This document shows, in pieces, positions 7,594-16,419 of a stretch of DNA of 26,315 bases; position 1 is the first letter of the stretch; each line of letters opens with the position of its first letter. The notes beneath the pieces were generated by a model. It did not search any database, was not told the DNA's origin, and saw nothing but the letters and a program-made list of their open reading frames with translations. Origin of the DNA: Gemmatimonadota bacterium. GTDB taxonomy: Bacteria; Gemmatimonadota; Gemmatimonadetes; Longimicrobiales; Gaopeijiaceae. Both the position numbers and the translations under genes were made by a program. The stretch is from the NCBI GenBank assembly GCA_012959595.1, contig DUCW01000067.1, forward strand, positions 1 to 26,315, written 5' to 3'.

Positions 7594-9072
7594 ATGTTAT
7601 TCGAACGCTATCGCGAGGTGATACCTGATTGGAATGCTTTTCAGGAATCAATCCAATCTAGGGATCCCACCACTATAAGAGTTAGAACAGGTAGGATATC
7701 CTCTTCGGACTTGATAGTCCGACTAGTAGACCAAGGGTTTTTGGTGGAAGAAATACAGGGAGTCCCCAGGTTTATCAGGGTGCTTGATGGACCATTCAAT
7801 GTGGCAGATACGATAGAACATTGGTTGGGTCTTTTTTATGTTCAGCAGGTATCTACAGGATTGGCGGCTCTCGCCTTGCGACCCAATCCAGGAGAGCATA
7901 TTCTGGATCTTTGTGCTGCACCAGGTGGGAAAACTACTCAAATTGCAGATTTGATGCAGGACCGCGGTTGCTTGGTTGCAGTCGATCGCAATGAGGGTAG
8001 GCTACAAGCGTTGTTGGGCAATCTTTATCGCTTGGCCCACACTAATGTGATGGTGGTCTCTGGGGACGGGTTGAGACTGCCTGAGACAGTTGTTTTTGAC
8101 AGAGTATTAGTGGATGCACCCTGTTCTGCGGAAGGCACTCTACGACGTAAAAGCACTCGGCGAGTAAAGGAGTCGGTAAAATTCCGTAATTCAGTCCCTA
8201 GACGTCAGGAGGCATTGCTTAGAAAAGCAATCGCTCTGACACGCCCTGGGGGAGTTGTGCTCTATTCGACTTGTACTTTTGCTCCTGAAGAAAATGAAGA
8301 AGTCATCGATGCTGTTTTGAAAGATGAGCCGGTGTATTTGGAAAAAATTGATCTGCAGGTCCCACACGATTCTGGTTTGACTTCATTTGAAGGAAAATCT
8401 TTTGATCCAAGCTTAGAGAGAGCTTGTAGGATTTATCCTCACCACCTTAATTCCGGTGGATTTTTTATGGCCCGTCTGCGTCATCGAGGCACTGGAGCGC
8501 AGACGTCTGAGTCTAAAGGCTTAGTCTGGGACAGAGCATCTGTCCTATTTCCTGGAGAGGAGAAGCCTCTTGATCATGCTATTGAAGTGACTAAAAACGG
8601 TATTGAGAGAATGCGAAGGCATGTCAGTGTTGGAATTGATTTAGAGTCTGATTTTCAGTGGTTGTTAAGAGGCAAAGACCTGTGGCTTCATAACTGCTGT
8701 GATTGGCCTTCTAGTGATTGGTTTGAAGGTGATAGATGCAGAGTGCTTTCTGTTGGCCTAAGAGCTATGTCTCCAGTCTTTCGTGATGAAATGAGGCCTA
8801 CTAATGACGTTTTGCGATTCTTGGAAAATTATGTTTCCTCAGTTTCGTATCGTCTTGATGCAATAGAGTGGAAGAAGCTTCTGGAAAGGGAGGATATTCC
8901 AGTTTCGATTAGTGATTCTGGTTTCATTGCTTTAAAATGGAAAGATCATGTTTTGGGACGCGGGCTAGTTCATAAGGGAACCCTCAGAACTGAAATTCCT
9001 GGAGTACGAGGCCGTTGGCTAAAGAAAGTTTTTGCAATTACCAGATCCTCTGAGACAGGTAGCTCAGATTAA
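7594..9072 (+). CDS. RsmF/NSUN-type RNA cytosine-C5 methyltransferase
   Basis: 492 residues from ATG 7594; a TTG directly after the msrQ stop (7582) is an alternative start. The catalytic domain is of the NOL1/NOP2/Sun family: SAM motif I 'DLCAAPGGKT', an acidic SAM-ribose residue in 'AVDRN', and the two catalytic cysteines in 'DAPCSAEG' and 'YSTCTFAPEENE'. N-terminal residues about 1-75 form the small RNA-binding region of these enzymes. After about residue 300 comes a C-terminal extension like the one in RsmF (YebU), ending in a PUA-like part ('ALKWKDHVLGRGLV'). Expected role: m5C formation in 16S rRNA or tRNA. Which substrate it has cannot be told from sequence. It is packed against msrQ with no gap at the TTG, which suggests co-transcription rather than a shared pathway. 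Confidence 0.88.
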   Translation: MLFERYREVIPDWNAFQESIQSRDPTTIRVRTGRISSSDLIVRLVDQGFLVEEIQGVPRFIRVLDGPFNVADTIEHWLGLFYVQQVSTGLAALALRPNPGEHILDLCAAPGGKTTQIADLMQDRGCLVAVDRNEGRLQALLGNLYRLAHTNVMVVSGDGLRLPETVVFDRVLVDAPCSAEGTLRRKSTRRVKESVKFRNSVPRRQEALLRKAIALTRPGGVVLYSTCTFAPEENEEVIDAVLKDEPVYLEKIDLQVPHDSGLTSFEGKSFDPSLERACRIYPHHLNSGGFFMARLRHRGTGAQTSESKGLVWDRASVLFPGEEKPLDHAIEVTKNGIERMRRHVSVGIDLESDFQWLLRGKDLWLHNCCDWPSSDWFEGDRCRVLSVGLRAMSPVFRDEMRPTNDVLRFLENYVSSVSYRLDAIEWKKLLEREDIPVSISDSGFIALKWKDHVLGRGLVHKGTLRTEIPGVRGRWLKKVFAITRSSETGSSD

Positions 9073-9101
9073 CATCTAGACTGGGAAAAGTTGATTTTGT
9101 A

Positions 9102-9356
9102 ATGTCTGACCACTTGAGGATAACACGGAAGAAAAATCAGCCAGGTATTTTTCTGGATCTTCATGGTGTCAGGCATCATGAAGTTGACCTGATGGTCGAA
9201 AATTTCGTGTATCGTTATCAGGAAGAGTGTCCACTAACCATTATTTGCGGAAACAGTTTGCGCATGATCGCATTAGTGGAAGAAGTCCTTGAGAGAATAG
9301 ATTGTAGTGAGATCGGAGCAGAACGATACGGAGTAATAGTAGTACGGAAGGTTTGA
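9102..9356 (+). CDS. Small Smr-like domain protein
   Basis: 84 residues. 'IFLDLHGVRHHEVDLMVENFV' is the LDLHG entry motif and first helix of Smr (small MutS-related) domains. The usual second motif, HGxG or TGKG with basic residues, is replaced by 'IICGNSLRM' before a helix 'IALVEEVLERI', and the protein ends in a beta strand 'YGVIVVRK'. Compact Smr-like proteins with a T/C-G-N/K-S turn exist in bacteria and phages, so this looks like a real short variant rather than a truncation. Smr domains are associated with nucleic-acid binding or nicking; activity here is uncertain. It is the last gene of the msrPQ cluster, 29 bases after the methyltransferase, and has only a weak ribosome binding site. 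Confidence 0.7.
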   Translation: MSDHLRITRKKNQPGIFLDLHGVRHHEVDLMVENFVYRYQEECPLTIICGNSLRMIALVEEVLERIDCSEIGAERYGVIVVRKV

Positions 9357-9372
9357 CTCAAAGATTGGATGT

Positions 9373-9409
9373 TTAGGGTCCGAGAGCGAAATAGCCTCTC
9401 AGACCCTAA
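9373..9409. terminator. Long hairpin between convergent genes
   Basis: TTAGGGTC (9373-9380) pairs with GACCCTAA (9402-9409). After one C/A mismatch, GAGAG (9382-9386) pairs with CTCTC (9396-9400), leaving a 9-base loop. That is 13 pairs in all. No T-run follows directly on either strand, but its place between the Smr-like and M20 genes makes it a likely bidirectional transcription end or mRNA stabiliser. Confidence 0.7.
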
Positions 9410-9419
9410 CTGAATCTTC

Positions 9420-11060
9420 CTAGCGGTTATCTTCTGTGACCGGTCTACTTTTCACAGTTGGGTAATCGATACCGAGTTGTTCCTGGTAAGTATCGAACTT
9501 ACTAGCGTCGTAATAGTAAGGTCTCATTTGTGGCCGCCACTCTTGCATAATTTTCTCATTCAGGAAAATCGCGGGCTTATCGTCAGGAGTAATAAATGGG
9601 ATGTACTCTTGTTCTGGAGTTTGAACGTCATTGAAATAGTCCCAAGCTGCGTCGACGGTTTTCCCGTCCAGGAAAAGGTCGAGTAACGTCAAGGCTTGAA
9701 CTTTAGCCCCGGCAAGGCTTCCCTTATGGGCGACGGGAGTGGCCATGGCGATTCCGTTAGCCCAGTTATGTCCTGGGCCACCAGGCATATTAGCTGGGTA
9801 CCGCAGGGTTACTGTGGGCATATTCCAAGAGACATCTCCGATATCATCCGAACCGCTACCGAGCGATAAAGCGAGATCGACGGGCCCACCAAGCTCACCG
9901 ATTTCAGTAGGCAGGCCGGTCACGGGTTGTCCGAGTTCTTTTTGGAACTCTGTGGCCATGAGGATGTCATCATCCGACCACTCCGGGAGTCCGACTGTCT
10001 GGATATTGGCGTAGGTAGCTTCGGCCACGGGTTTACTCATGTGTTGACCCCAGGCCGACCCGACCGTCTGAATGGTGTCGATCACCGTACCTGTCATCAA
10101 AGTTGCGCCTTCAGCCATGAGGTTGGCAGCATCGTAAAGTTCTTTAGTACGCTGATAATCGACTTCTCTGAAGTAAAACCAGATGGTCGCGGTTTGAGGA
10201 ACTACGTTAGGCTGGTCGCCTCCTTCAACGATGATATAATGAGAGCGCTGTGGGGGACGCACGTGTTCTCTTTTAAATTCCCAAGCGTTCGCCATCAGCA
10301 TGACAGCATCGAGAGCGGAGCGGCCTCTCCAAGGTGATCCTGCCGAATGAGCTGTCTCTCCTGTGAAGCGGTATTGGACTGACATCAGTGCATTTCCACC
10401 TGCCTGTCCCCATGCCATGCCGAAGTTGCTACTTACATGAGTAAAGAGGTTGACATCGACACCGTCAAAAACTCCATCTCGTACGAAGAATGCCTTGGAT
10501 CCGAGTTGTTCTTCTGCGATCCCAGGCCAGATAAGCAGGGTGCCATCGATATTTTCTCGTTCCATGATCTCTTGTACGGAAAGAGCAGCCGCGATGTTAA
10601 CGGCTTGTCCTGAGTTGTGTCCTTCACCGTGTCCAGGTGCCATTCTGTTTCCATTCGAAAGGATAGGATCTCGGTAGGCGACTCCAGGTTTTTGGTTCGA
10701 CTGAGGGATCCCGTCAACATCAGATCCCATGGCGATCACCGGTTTACCTGTACCGTTCGACCAACGTGCAGTCCAGGCACTGGGCATTCCTGCGACTCCC
10801 AGTTCGATCTCGAAACCGTTTTCTTCGAGGATCCCTGTCAGATATTTCTGAGTCTCAAACTCTTGCATTCCCAGCTCGCCGAAGCTGAACAACTGGTCGA
10901 CGATCTCTTGAACTTGTTTGGCACGGCCTTGTACGAGAGTCAGGGCTTCATTCTTGAGGTTCTCTAATCGAGGGTCAGGAGTTTGTGCTTTCGCTGATCC
11001 TGGAATCGCCACCGAAAAAACTATTGCTACGACGAAAATCCGCATGAGAAATGACTGCAT
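9420..11060 (-). CDS. Secreted M20 family amidohydrolase, AbgB-like
   Basis: 546 residues with a clear signal peptide ending A-K-A-Q (cleavage after about residue 25). It matches the aminobenzoyl-glutamate utilisation protein B type of M20 metallopeptidases: 'MGSDVDGIPQSNQKPG' (metal Asp and neighbours, about 111-126), 'APGHGEGHNSG' (about 141-151), the E-E pair in 'GIAEEQLGS', a lid/dimerisation domain with 'FTGETAHSAGSPWRGRSALDAV', and 'GGPGHNWANGIA' near the end. The family hydrolyses amide bonds of acyl- or aryl-linked amino acids. In AbgB and related M20D enzymes a Cys often occupies the metal-ligand spot in H-x-C-G-H; here it is Glu146. AAGGAGG lies 7 bases before the ATG, an excellent ribosome binding site. 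The actual substrate is unknown; export implies extracytoplasmic dipeptides or acyl-amino acids. Confidence 0.88.
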   Translation of the reverse strand: MQSFLMRIFVVAIVFSVAIPGSAKAQTPDPRLENLKNEALTLVQGRAKQVQEIVDQLFSFGELGMQEFETQKYLTGILEENGFEIELGVAGMPSAWTARWSNGTGKPVIAMGSDVDGIPQSNQKPGVAYRDPILSNGNRMAPGHGEGHNSGQAVNIAAALSVQEIMERENIDGTLLIWPGIAEEQLGSKAFFVRDGVFDGVDVNLFTHVSSNFGMAWGQAGGNALMSVQYRFTGETAHSAGSPWRGRSALDAVMLMANAWEFKREHVRPPQRSHYIIVEGGDQPNVVPQTATIWFYFREVDYQRTKELYDAANLMAEGATLMTGTVIDTIQTVGSAWGQHMSKPVAEATYANIQTVGLPEWSDDDILMATEFQKELGQPVTGLPTEIGELGGPVDLALSLGSGSDDIGDVSWNMPTVTLRYPANMPGGPGHNWANGIAMATPVAHKGSLAGAKVQALTLLDLFLDGKTVDAAWDYFNDVQTPEQEYIPFITPDDKPAIFLNEKIMQEWRPQMRPYYYDASKFDTYQEQLGIDYPTVKSRPVTEDNR

Positions 11061-11188
11061 CTGGTAGCCTCCTTAATAAGGGCAGTAAATCTATTTGTTT
11101 CCAATAACTAAATTGTTTTCGCATAACGATGCGATCTGTTTTACAGTAGGGCAACTAAAATCCTAACTGAGATTAGCCACTCAAGATG

Positions 11189-11202
11189 CACTTGATCAAG
11201 TG
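11189..11202. promoter_or_regulatory. 14-bp perfect palindrome, candidate operator
   Basis: CACTTGATCAAGTG is a perfect dyad in the 252-base region between the divergent M20 peptidase and zinc protease genes. A further TCAAG half-site lies at 11181-11185, and a small hairpin CGCAT-AACG-ATGCG at 11120-11133. It is placed where a repressor or activator shared by the divergent units could bind. There is no direct evidence for a regulator. Confidence 0.4.
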
Positions 11203-11312
11203 AGTTGTCGAGAATGTGTATTAGCATCAAGATGATTTTTTGTGCATGTTGGTAAAGATTTGTGTCACAGGTAAGTCAAAATCAGTGTCTTGTTCGATGA
11301 GGAGATCCGCTA

Positions 11313-13886
11313 ATGGTTCGCAAAGAAATAAAGATGGTTGTTGTGACGATGTTCCTAGTCTTGTTGCATATGCTTGGATCAAATTCCACTCTGGAGGCAG
11401 CTGCAGTTCAGCGAGTCGGAAGCTCTGACGGCCTTCCTTCGATCGATGAAGTAACGGAAGGCATGCAAAAAATAGACGGCTTTCTGCCTTTATACTGGGA
11501 TGAAGATGGAGGTGACCTGTGGATGGAGATACCCGAGATGAATCGGGAAATGATTCACTACGTGGGTTATGGAGCTGGTCTTGGCTCTAACGACCTGGGT
11601 ATAGATAGAGGTGCTTTGCGAGGATCAAGGATCGTCAAATTTGAAAAAGTGGGGCGAAAAATTTTGATGGTACAGCCCAACTACCAATTCCGTGCGATTA
11701 CGGACAACCTAAGCGAGGTAAAGGCTGTCGAGGACGCTTTTGCTCGTTCAGTGCTTTGGGGTTTCACGGCTGAAGGACAAACAGGAGGGAGAGTACTTGT
11801 CAATGCTACTGAATTTCTACTGAGGGATGCGATAAATGCGGCTCAGCGCATGCAGCCAGGAACTTATCGATTGGATGGCAGCAGAAGCTCAGTATACATG
11901 GGAATGACTAATTCATTCCCGACCAACACAGAAATGGAAGCGGAGTTGACTTTTGTACAGCAAGCTGGCAGTGGAGGTGGGGGAAGAGGATTCGGTGGCG
12001 GCAATCCTAATTTTGAAGGGGTCGGCAGTGTCGCGGCGACGGGAGAAGCAGCAAGCATTCGTCTTCACTATTCCTTCGTTGAATTGCCAGATGATGACTA
12101 CGTTCCCAGAGCTTTCGATCCACAGGCAGGTTTTGGAGCGGCAACATATCAAGATTACGCTGTGCCATTAGGGGAGCCCATGACTCAGCGCTTTATCAGA
12201 CGACACCGTCTAGAGAAAAAAGATCCTTCAGCTCGAATGAGCGAAGCGATTGAACCGATAGTTTACTATTTAGATCCAGGAACCCCTGAGCCAATCCGAT
12301 CTGCTCTTCTGGACGGTGCTAGGTGGTGGAATCAGGCTTTTGAAGCAGCTGGTTATATCGATGCATTTCAAGTGGTTTTGCGACCAGATAGTATCAGCTC
12401 GCTGGACGCTCGTTACAATGTCATCAACTGGGTTCACAGATCTACCAGGGGATGGAGTACTGGAGGATCCGTGACGGATCCACGCACTGGTGAAATCATT
12501 AAGGGTGTAGTCACCCTTGGGTCCCTCAGGATCCGACAGGATTATATGATCGCTGAAGGATTATTGTCACCCTATGAGAATGGAGATGAAACACCACCAG
12601 AACTTGCAGAATGGGCACTGTCTAGGATTCGCCAGCTTTCCGCTCATGAAGTGGGTCACACTATTGGTTTAGGTCACAACTACTATAACAGTGGTGCCGG
12701 GCGCATCTCTGTTATGGATTATCCCCACCATCTAGTAAACCTAAATAGCGATGGCTCATTGGATTATTCGGAAGTTTATGACGTCGATATAGGAGACTGG
12801 GATAAGGTCGCAGTGAGCTATGGGTATAGGGAGTTCCCAGTGGGAACTGATGAGGAGGGTGAGTTACGAGATATCCTGGACGTGGCATGGGGAGATGACA
12901 TCCGGTACATGTCGAATCAGGACATCGCCACGACTCCGCAAGCTGACCAATGGGCTAATGGGACCGACATGGGTGCTGAACTACATAGAATGATGGACGT
13001 CAGGACTGCCGCTTTGAGCCGATTTGGAGAAAAAGCGATTCAGTCGGGTGCACCAATGGCCACAATCGAAGAGACCCTGGTACCTTTGTATCTGCATCAC
13101 CGTTTCCAGGTGGAATCGACTGCATCGGCGGTGGGTGGTGTGGAGTATACCTATGCGACGAGAGGGGACGGGCTCCAGCCGTTTCAAAGAGTTTCAGCTA
13201 AATCCCAAGGTGAAGCGATAGACGCATTGATGCGCACCTTGCAACTGTCGGAATTGAAAGTGCCCGATCACATTTTGAGTTTAATACCTCCAAGACCGCC
13301 GGGATATGGTCGGCATCGGGAGATGTTTCCTAGATACACTGGATCGGCTTTTGATGCTGTGACTCCAGCAGTAGTCGCTGCTAGTCACACAGTCAATTTT
13401 CTATTGGAAGAAAGTAGAGCAGCCCGTTTAGTCGAGCAGAATGCTCTTGATCCTAATTTGCCAGGTCTTCGAGATGTTCTGACTCGATTATTTGAGACTA
13501 CATTGGGTGCAGAAACGGACAGTCCCTATGATATGTCAGTGAAAAGAGCCGTTGTGGGTGTTGTGGTCGACAGAGTGAAATGGTTAGCAGCCAACTCGCC
13601 AATGCTAGAAGTGAGAGGGACAGCGTCTTCAATGTTGAGGATTGTGAGTGCATCTATGGATGCGGACCAGCAGGAAGGAAGCTTGGCTGGGTTCTTAGCC
13701 AAGGACATCCAGCGCTTCTTGGATAGACCCGCAGAGAACTATAGGGAAATCGATCAAGTTGCTCCGCCTCCGGGTGCTCCGATAGGACAGCCCGCCATGG
13801 ACTGGATTCGGTTGTCTGAACCTTGGTGCACCTGGCTTGAGCAGGATGGGTATCAAGCTCTTCCAATAGGAGCTCATTGGAACTGA
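11313..13886 (+). CDS. Secreted zinc metalloprotease, DUF5117/DUF4953 type
   Basis: 857 residues with an N-terminal hydrophobic signal segment (about 5-25). The N-terminal half matches the DUF5117 layout: 'KIDGFLPLYWDEDGGDLWMEI', 'GLGSNDLGIDRG', 'RIVKFEKVGRKILMVQPNY'. A Gly-rich stretch lies around residue 225. The catalytic region begins with 'EPIVYYLDPGTPEPIRSALLDGARWWNQAFE', carries the metzincin zinc site HEVGHTIGLGH at H445-H455 (ligands H445, H449, H455; catalytic E446), and has the Met-turn M468 in 'SVMDYP'. The C-terminal part is the DUF4953-like helical region. GAGGAG lies 8 bases before the ATG. It is the first gene of the block running to 20965. The peptide substrate is unknown; large size and export suggest a periplasmic or cell-surface protease. 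Confidence 0.88.
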   Translation: MVRKEIKMVVVTMFLVLLHMLGSNSTLEAAAVQRVGSSDGLPSIDEVTEGMQKIDGFLPLYWDEDGGDLWMEIPEMNREMIHYVGYGAGLGSNDLGIDRGALRGSRIVKFEKVGRKILMVQPNYQFRAITDNLSEVKAVEDAFARSVLWGFTAEGQTGGRVLVNATEFLLRDAINAAQRMQPGTYRLDGSRSSVYMGMTNSFPTNTEMEAELTFVQQAGSGGGGRGFGGGNPNFEGVGSVAATGEAASIRLHYSFVELPDDDYVPRAFDPQAGFGAATYQDYAVPLGEPMTQRFIRRHRLEKKDPSARMSEAIEPIVYYLDPGTPEPIRSALLDGARWWNQAFEAAGYIDAFQVVLRPDSISSLDARYNVINWVHRSTRGWSTGGSVTDPRTGEIIKGVVTLGSLRIRQDYMIAEGLLSPYENGDETPPELAEWALSRIRQLSAHEVGHTIGLGHNYYNSGAGRISVMDYPHHLVNLNSDGSLDYSEVYDVDIGDWDKVAVSYGYREFPVGTDEEGELRDILDVAWGDDIRYMSNQDIATTPQADQWANGTDMGAELHRMMDVRTAALSRFGEKAIQSGAPMATIEETLVPLYLHHRFQVESTASAVGGVEYTYATRGDGLQPFQRVSAKSQGEAIDALMRTLQLSELKVPDHILSLIPPRPPGYGRHREMFPRYTGSAFDAVTPAVVAASHTVNFLLEESRAARLVEQNALDPNLPGLRDVLTRLFETTLGAETDSPYDMSVKRAVVGVVVDRVKWLAANSPMLEVRGTASSMLRIVSASMDADQQEGSLAGFLAKDIQRFLDRPAENYREIDQVAPPPGAPIGQPAMDWIRLSEPWCTWLEQDGYQALPIGAHWN

Positions 13887-13919
13887 GAGAGTGTTCTAGA
13901 CGGGTAGGAGTGTGAACAG

Positions 13920-16418
13920 ATGATGGAGACGTTATGTGAATTGAAGTACATAAAAGTATGCCTGGTTTTGTTAAGCCTGACACTACTCAGTGCATTTGGG
14001 ATTGTAGTGACCTTAAGTGGAGCCGTACAATCCGAAGCGATAGTTGTTAAGGCTGAAAAGATCTACACCGTCACTAACGGAACTCTTATGGGAGGAGAGA
14101 TTTTAGTCCAAGACGGTAAGATTAGAGAGGTGGGAAAGTCGGTTAGTCGTCCTTCTGGATTCAAGGAATATGAAGCTCAAGTCGTCATACCGGGAATGAT
14201 CGACGCCCATTCTCATATCGCCTTGGACAGGTCTGGAAGGAGTTCCATACCAGGACCAGTTACTGCAGAGTGGAAGGCTGTCGAAAACTTGAATTTGGAT
14301 GATCCAATGATTCAAGTTGCACTTTCAGGAGGAGTTACTTCCGTTATTACTCGCTCTGGTAGTGGGATTATAAGCAGTGGACAGTCGGTTGCATTGAAAA
14401 TGAAAAGCACTCCAAGTGAGGAGATGATTTTCAAACCCTATGTGGACCTCAAGATGGCTGTTCGCCCACTCATCAATTTGCGACCTGGAGAGACTCCTCA
14501 GACAGTGATGGGTTGGTATGCGACCGCAGATGAGTATTTTCGGCGAGCCGAAGCTTACATAAAAGTGCAGGAGGACTACGAGTCTGGGGTACTCTCAGGA
14601 GCCCCTCTCATTGACGAACGACTTGAGGCGTTTGCAGCTGTCATACGCGGCGAAGTGATGGTCCATGTACACTCGCACTACCCTAGTGAAATCATGATGG
14701 TGATGCGTTTGGCCAGAAAGTACGGCTTCATCGATCGTCTGGCACTTGGCCATGCGGAGGAGGTGTTCCCCATCATTGAACTTGTCAAAGAGACAAAAAT
14801 TGTACCAGTGATCGGCCCTATGATGATCGTCCAATATTTTGGGGAAGATCGACCTCGTAATCTCCTGAAAGACCTTCTAGATGCGGGTATTCCTGCAAGT
14901 ATTCAGACCGACATGTCTGCGCAGCATTTTAAAGATTTTCGAGAGTATGGAGCTTTTTTAGCAAGGCATGGATTAACTGATTTACAAGCACTCGAAGTCA
15001 TGACTATCAATGGGGCCAAGGCCATGATGCTCGATGATCGTGTGGGTAGTATAGAAGAAGGAAAAGATGCCGATTTAGTACTACTAGATGGCCACTTTTT
15101 GGATTTGACGGCAGATCGAGTAGAGCGTGTTTTCGTGGACGGGGTGCTTGAGTATGAAAGACCAGAAGAGTTACAACCCGATCGCCCTCGCACTGTAGGA
15201 CCATTTGGGTCAATCACAGGAAATATCACTTCTGAAGATGATGTTTTTGCAATCACGAATGCCCATCTATTTACCGTCAGTGATGGGGAGATTGGAAATG
15301 CCACCATCCTAGTTGAAAAGGGTAAGTTCAAAAAAGTGGGTACAATCAAGAATCTTCCTGATGGCATCCCTGTGATGGACGTTGGAGGAAGGGTGATTCT
15401 GCCTGGATGGATTCTAGCCAGGGCATTCCCCAATGATTGGATAGGTGATCTCAAGTGGCAGGTCCAGAATGATGAGATTACAGAGCCAGCAGTTCCTGAG
15501 ATGAATGCAATATATGCTGTAGATCCATGGTTTCCTTCCTACAAAGTCAACTTGGAGATTGGAGTAACCTCGATCAATGTTACTCCAGGCACTCAAAACT
15601 TTATTGGAGGATCAGGTGTCGTCATTAAGCCAGTCGGACTGGACTTTGAAAAGATGGCAGTAAAAGAGCCCAGTAGTCTAGTGTTTTCTCTGACTTCTCA
15701 GACATCTCGATTCTGGAACCAGACTTCAGATATACCGGCCACATTAGCTGCTGCTTCCGAGTTGATCCGGAATAGCCTGAAGGATTCGTGGGATTACGCT
15801 GAAAATAAAAAGCTGGGTGACTATAACCAGAGATTAGAGGCTATGATGCCTGTCATTCAAAGAAAAGTTCCTGCGATCTTTCAGGCTAACACGGTGAATG
15901 AAATCCGTGAAGCTATGGAGATTGCAGGAGATTTCAATCTGAACCTGGTTGTCGCTGGCGGGGTGGAAGCACATAAGATCGCGGAAGAGCTGGCTACGGC
16001 AGGAGTAGCGGTGATCTTGGGGAATTCTGGAGCAGCATCTTCGGAGATTAGGGGTGGAGGTGCTGGCTGGAGTATAGAAGGCCCAGCGATTCTAAGTCGG
16101 GCGGGTGTCAAGGTGGCGTTTTTCGGGCCGGGAGGGTCTCGTCGTGCTTCACCCATAGGTCGACTGGGTGGAGAACCTGCGTTGAATGCTGCCTGGGCTT
16201 TTCGAAATGGGACCACCGAAGTGGAGGCACTAAGGATGGGCACTCTGAATGCTGCTGAGATTTTAGGTTTGGGTGACCAACTGGGAAGTATCGATCCTGG
16301 GAAACAGGCCGATTTTATGATTTTGGAAGGACATCCCTTTGAATATGATGTTATTCCGTTGATGGTATTTGTGGATGGACGTTTAGAAGTAGATATCAGA
16401 GGAGGGAAACTCCCCTGA
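13920..16418 (+). CDS. Exported tandem amidohydrolase, second half degenerate
   Basis: 832 residues with a signal or anchor segment (about 11-36). There are two imidazolonepropionase/adenine-deaminase-like amidohydrolase copies. Copy 1 (about 40-412) has a full metal site: 'GMIDAHSH' (H97, H99), a His cluster 'VHVHSH' (249-253), H278 in 'LGHAEE', D331 in 'IQTDMS', and the closing 'NGAKAMM...GSIEEGKDADLVLLDG'. Copy 2 (about 442-826) repeats the N-terminal beta part ('ATILVEKGKFKKVG') and the C-terminal 'NAAEILGLGDQLGSIDPGKQADFMILEG'. It has R501/F503 where the HxH should be, Q-A-N instead of the His strand, and no Asp at the last site, so it is probably non-catalytic. The substrate cannot be told. 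The gene follows the protease by 33 bases, with AGGAG 9 bases before the ATG. Confidence 0.85.
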   Translation: MMETLCELKYIKVCLVLLSLTLLSAFGIVVTLSGAVQSEAIVVKAEKIYTVTNGTLMGGEILVQDGKIREVGKSVSRPSGFKEYEAQVVIPGMIDAHSHIALDRSGRSSIPGPVTAEWKAVENLNLDDPMIQVALSGGVTSVITRSGSGIISSGQSVALKMKSTPSEEMIFKPYVDLKMAVRPLINLRPGETPQTVMGWYATADEYFRRAEAYIKVQEDYESGVLSGAPLIDERLEAFAAVIRGEVMVHVHSHYPSEIMMVMRLARKYGFIDRLALGHAEEVFPIIELVKETKIVPVIGPMMIVQYFGEDRPRNLLKDLLDAGIPASIQTDMSAQHFKDFREYGAFLARHGLTDLQALEVMTINGAKAMMLDDRVGSIEEGKDADLVLLDGHFLDLTADRVERVFVDGVLEYERPEELQPDRPRTVGPFGSITGNITSEDDVFAITNAHLFTVSDGEIGNATILVEKGKFKKVGTIKNLPDGIPVMDVGGRVILPGWILARAFPNDWIGDLKWQVQNDEITEPAVPEMNAIYAVDPWFPSYKVNLEIGVTSINVTPGTQNFIGGSGVVIKPVGLDFEKMAVKEPSSLVFSLTSQTSRFWNQTSDIPATLAAASELIRNSLKDSWDYAENKKLGDYNQRLEAMMPVIQRKVPAIFQANTVNEIREAMEIAGDFNLNLVVAGGVEAHKIAEELATAGVAVILGNSGAASSEIRGGGAGWSIEGPAILSRAGVKVAFFGPGGSRRASPIGRLGGEPALNAAWAFRNGTTEVEALRMGTLNAAEILGLGDQLGSIDPGKQADFMILEGHPFEYDVIPLMVFVDGRLEVDIRGGKLP

Positions 16419-16419
16419 T

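Noticed and set aside
9927..10337. 136-codon open frame on the plus strand
   Set aside because: It is antisense to the M20 peptidase, whose motifs are continuous through the region.
14903..15454. 183-codon open frame on the minus strand
   Set aside because: It lies fully inside the amidohydrolase gene in antisense, is Ser/Pro-rich as shadow frames are, and has no ribosome binding site or recognisable domain.
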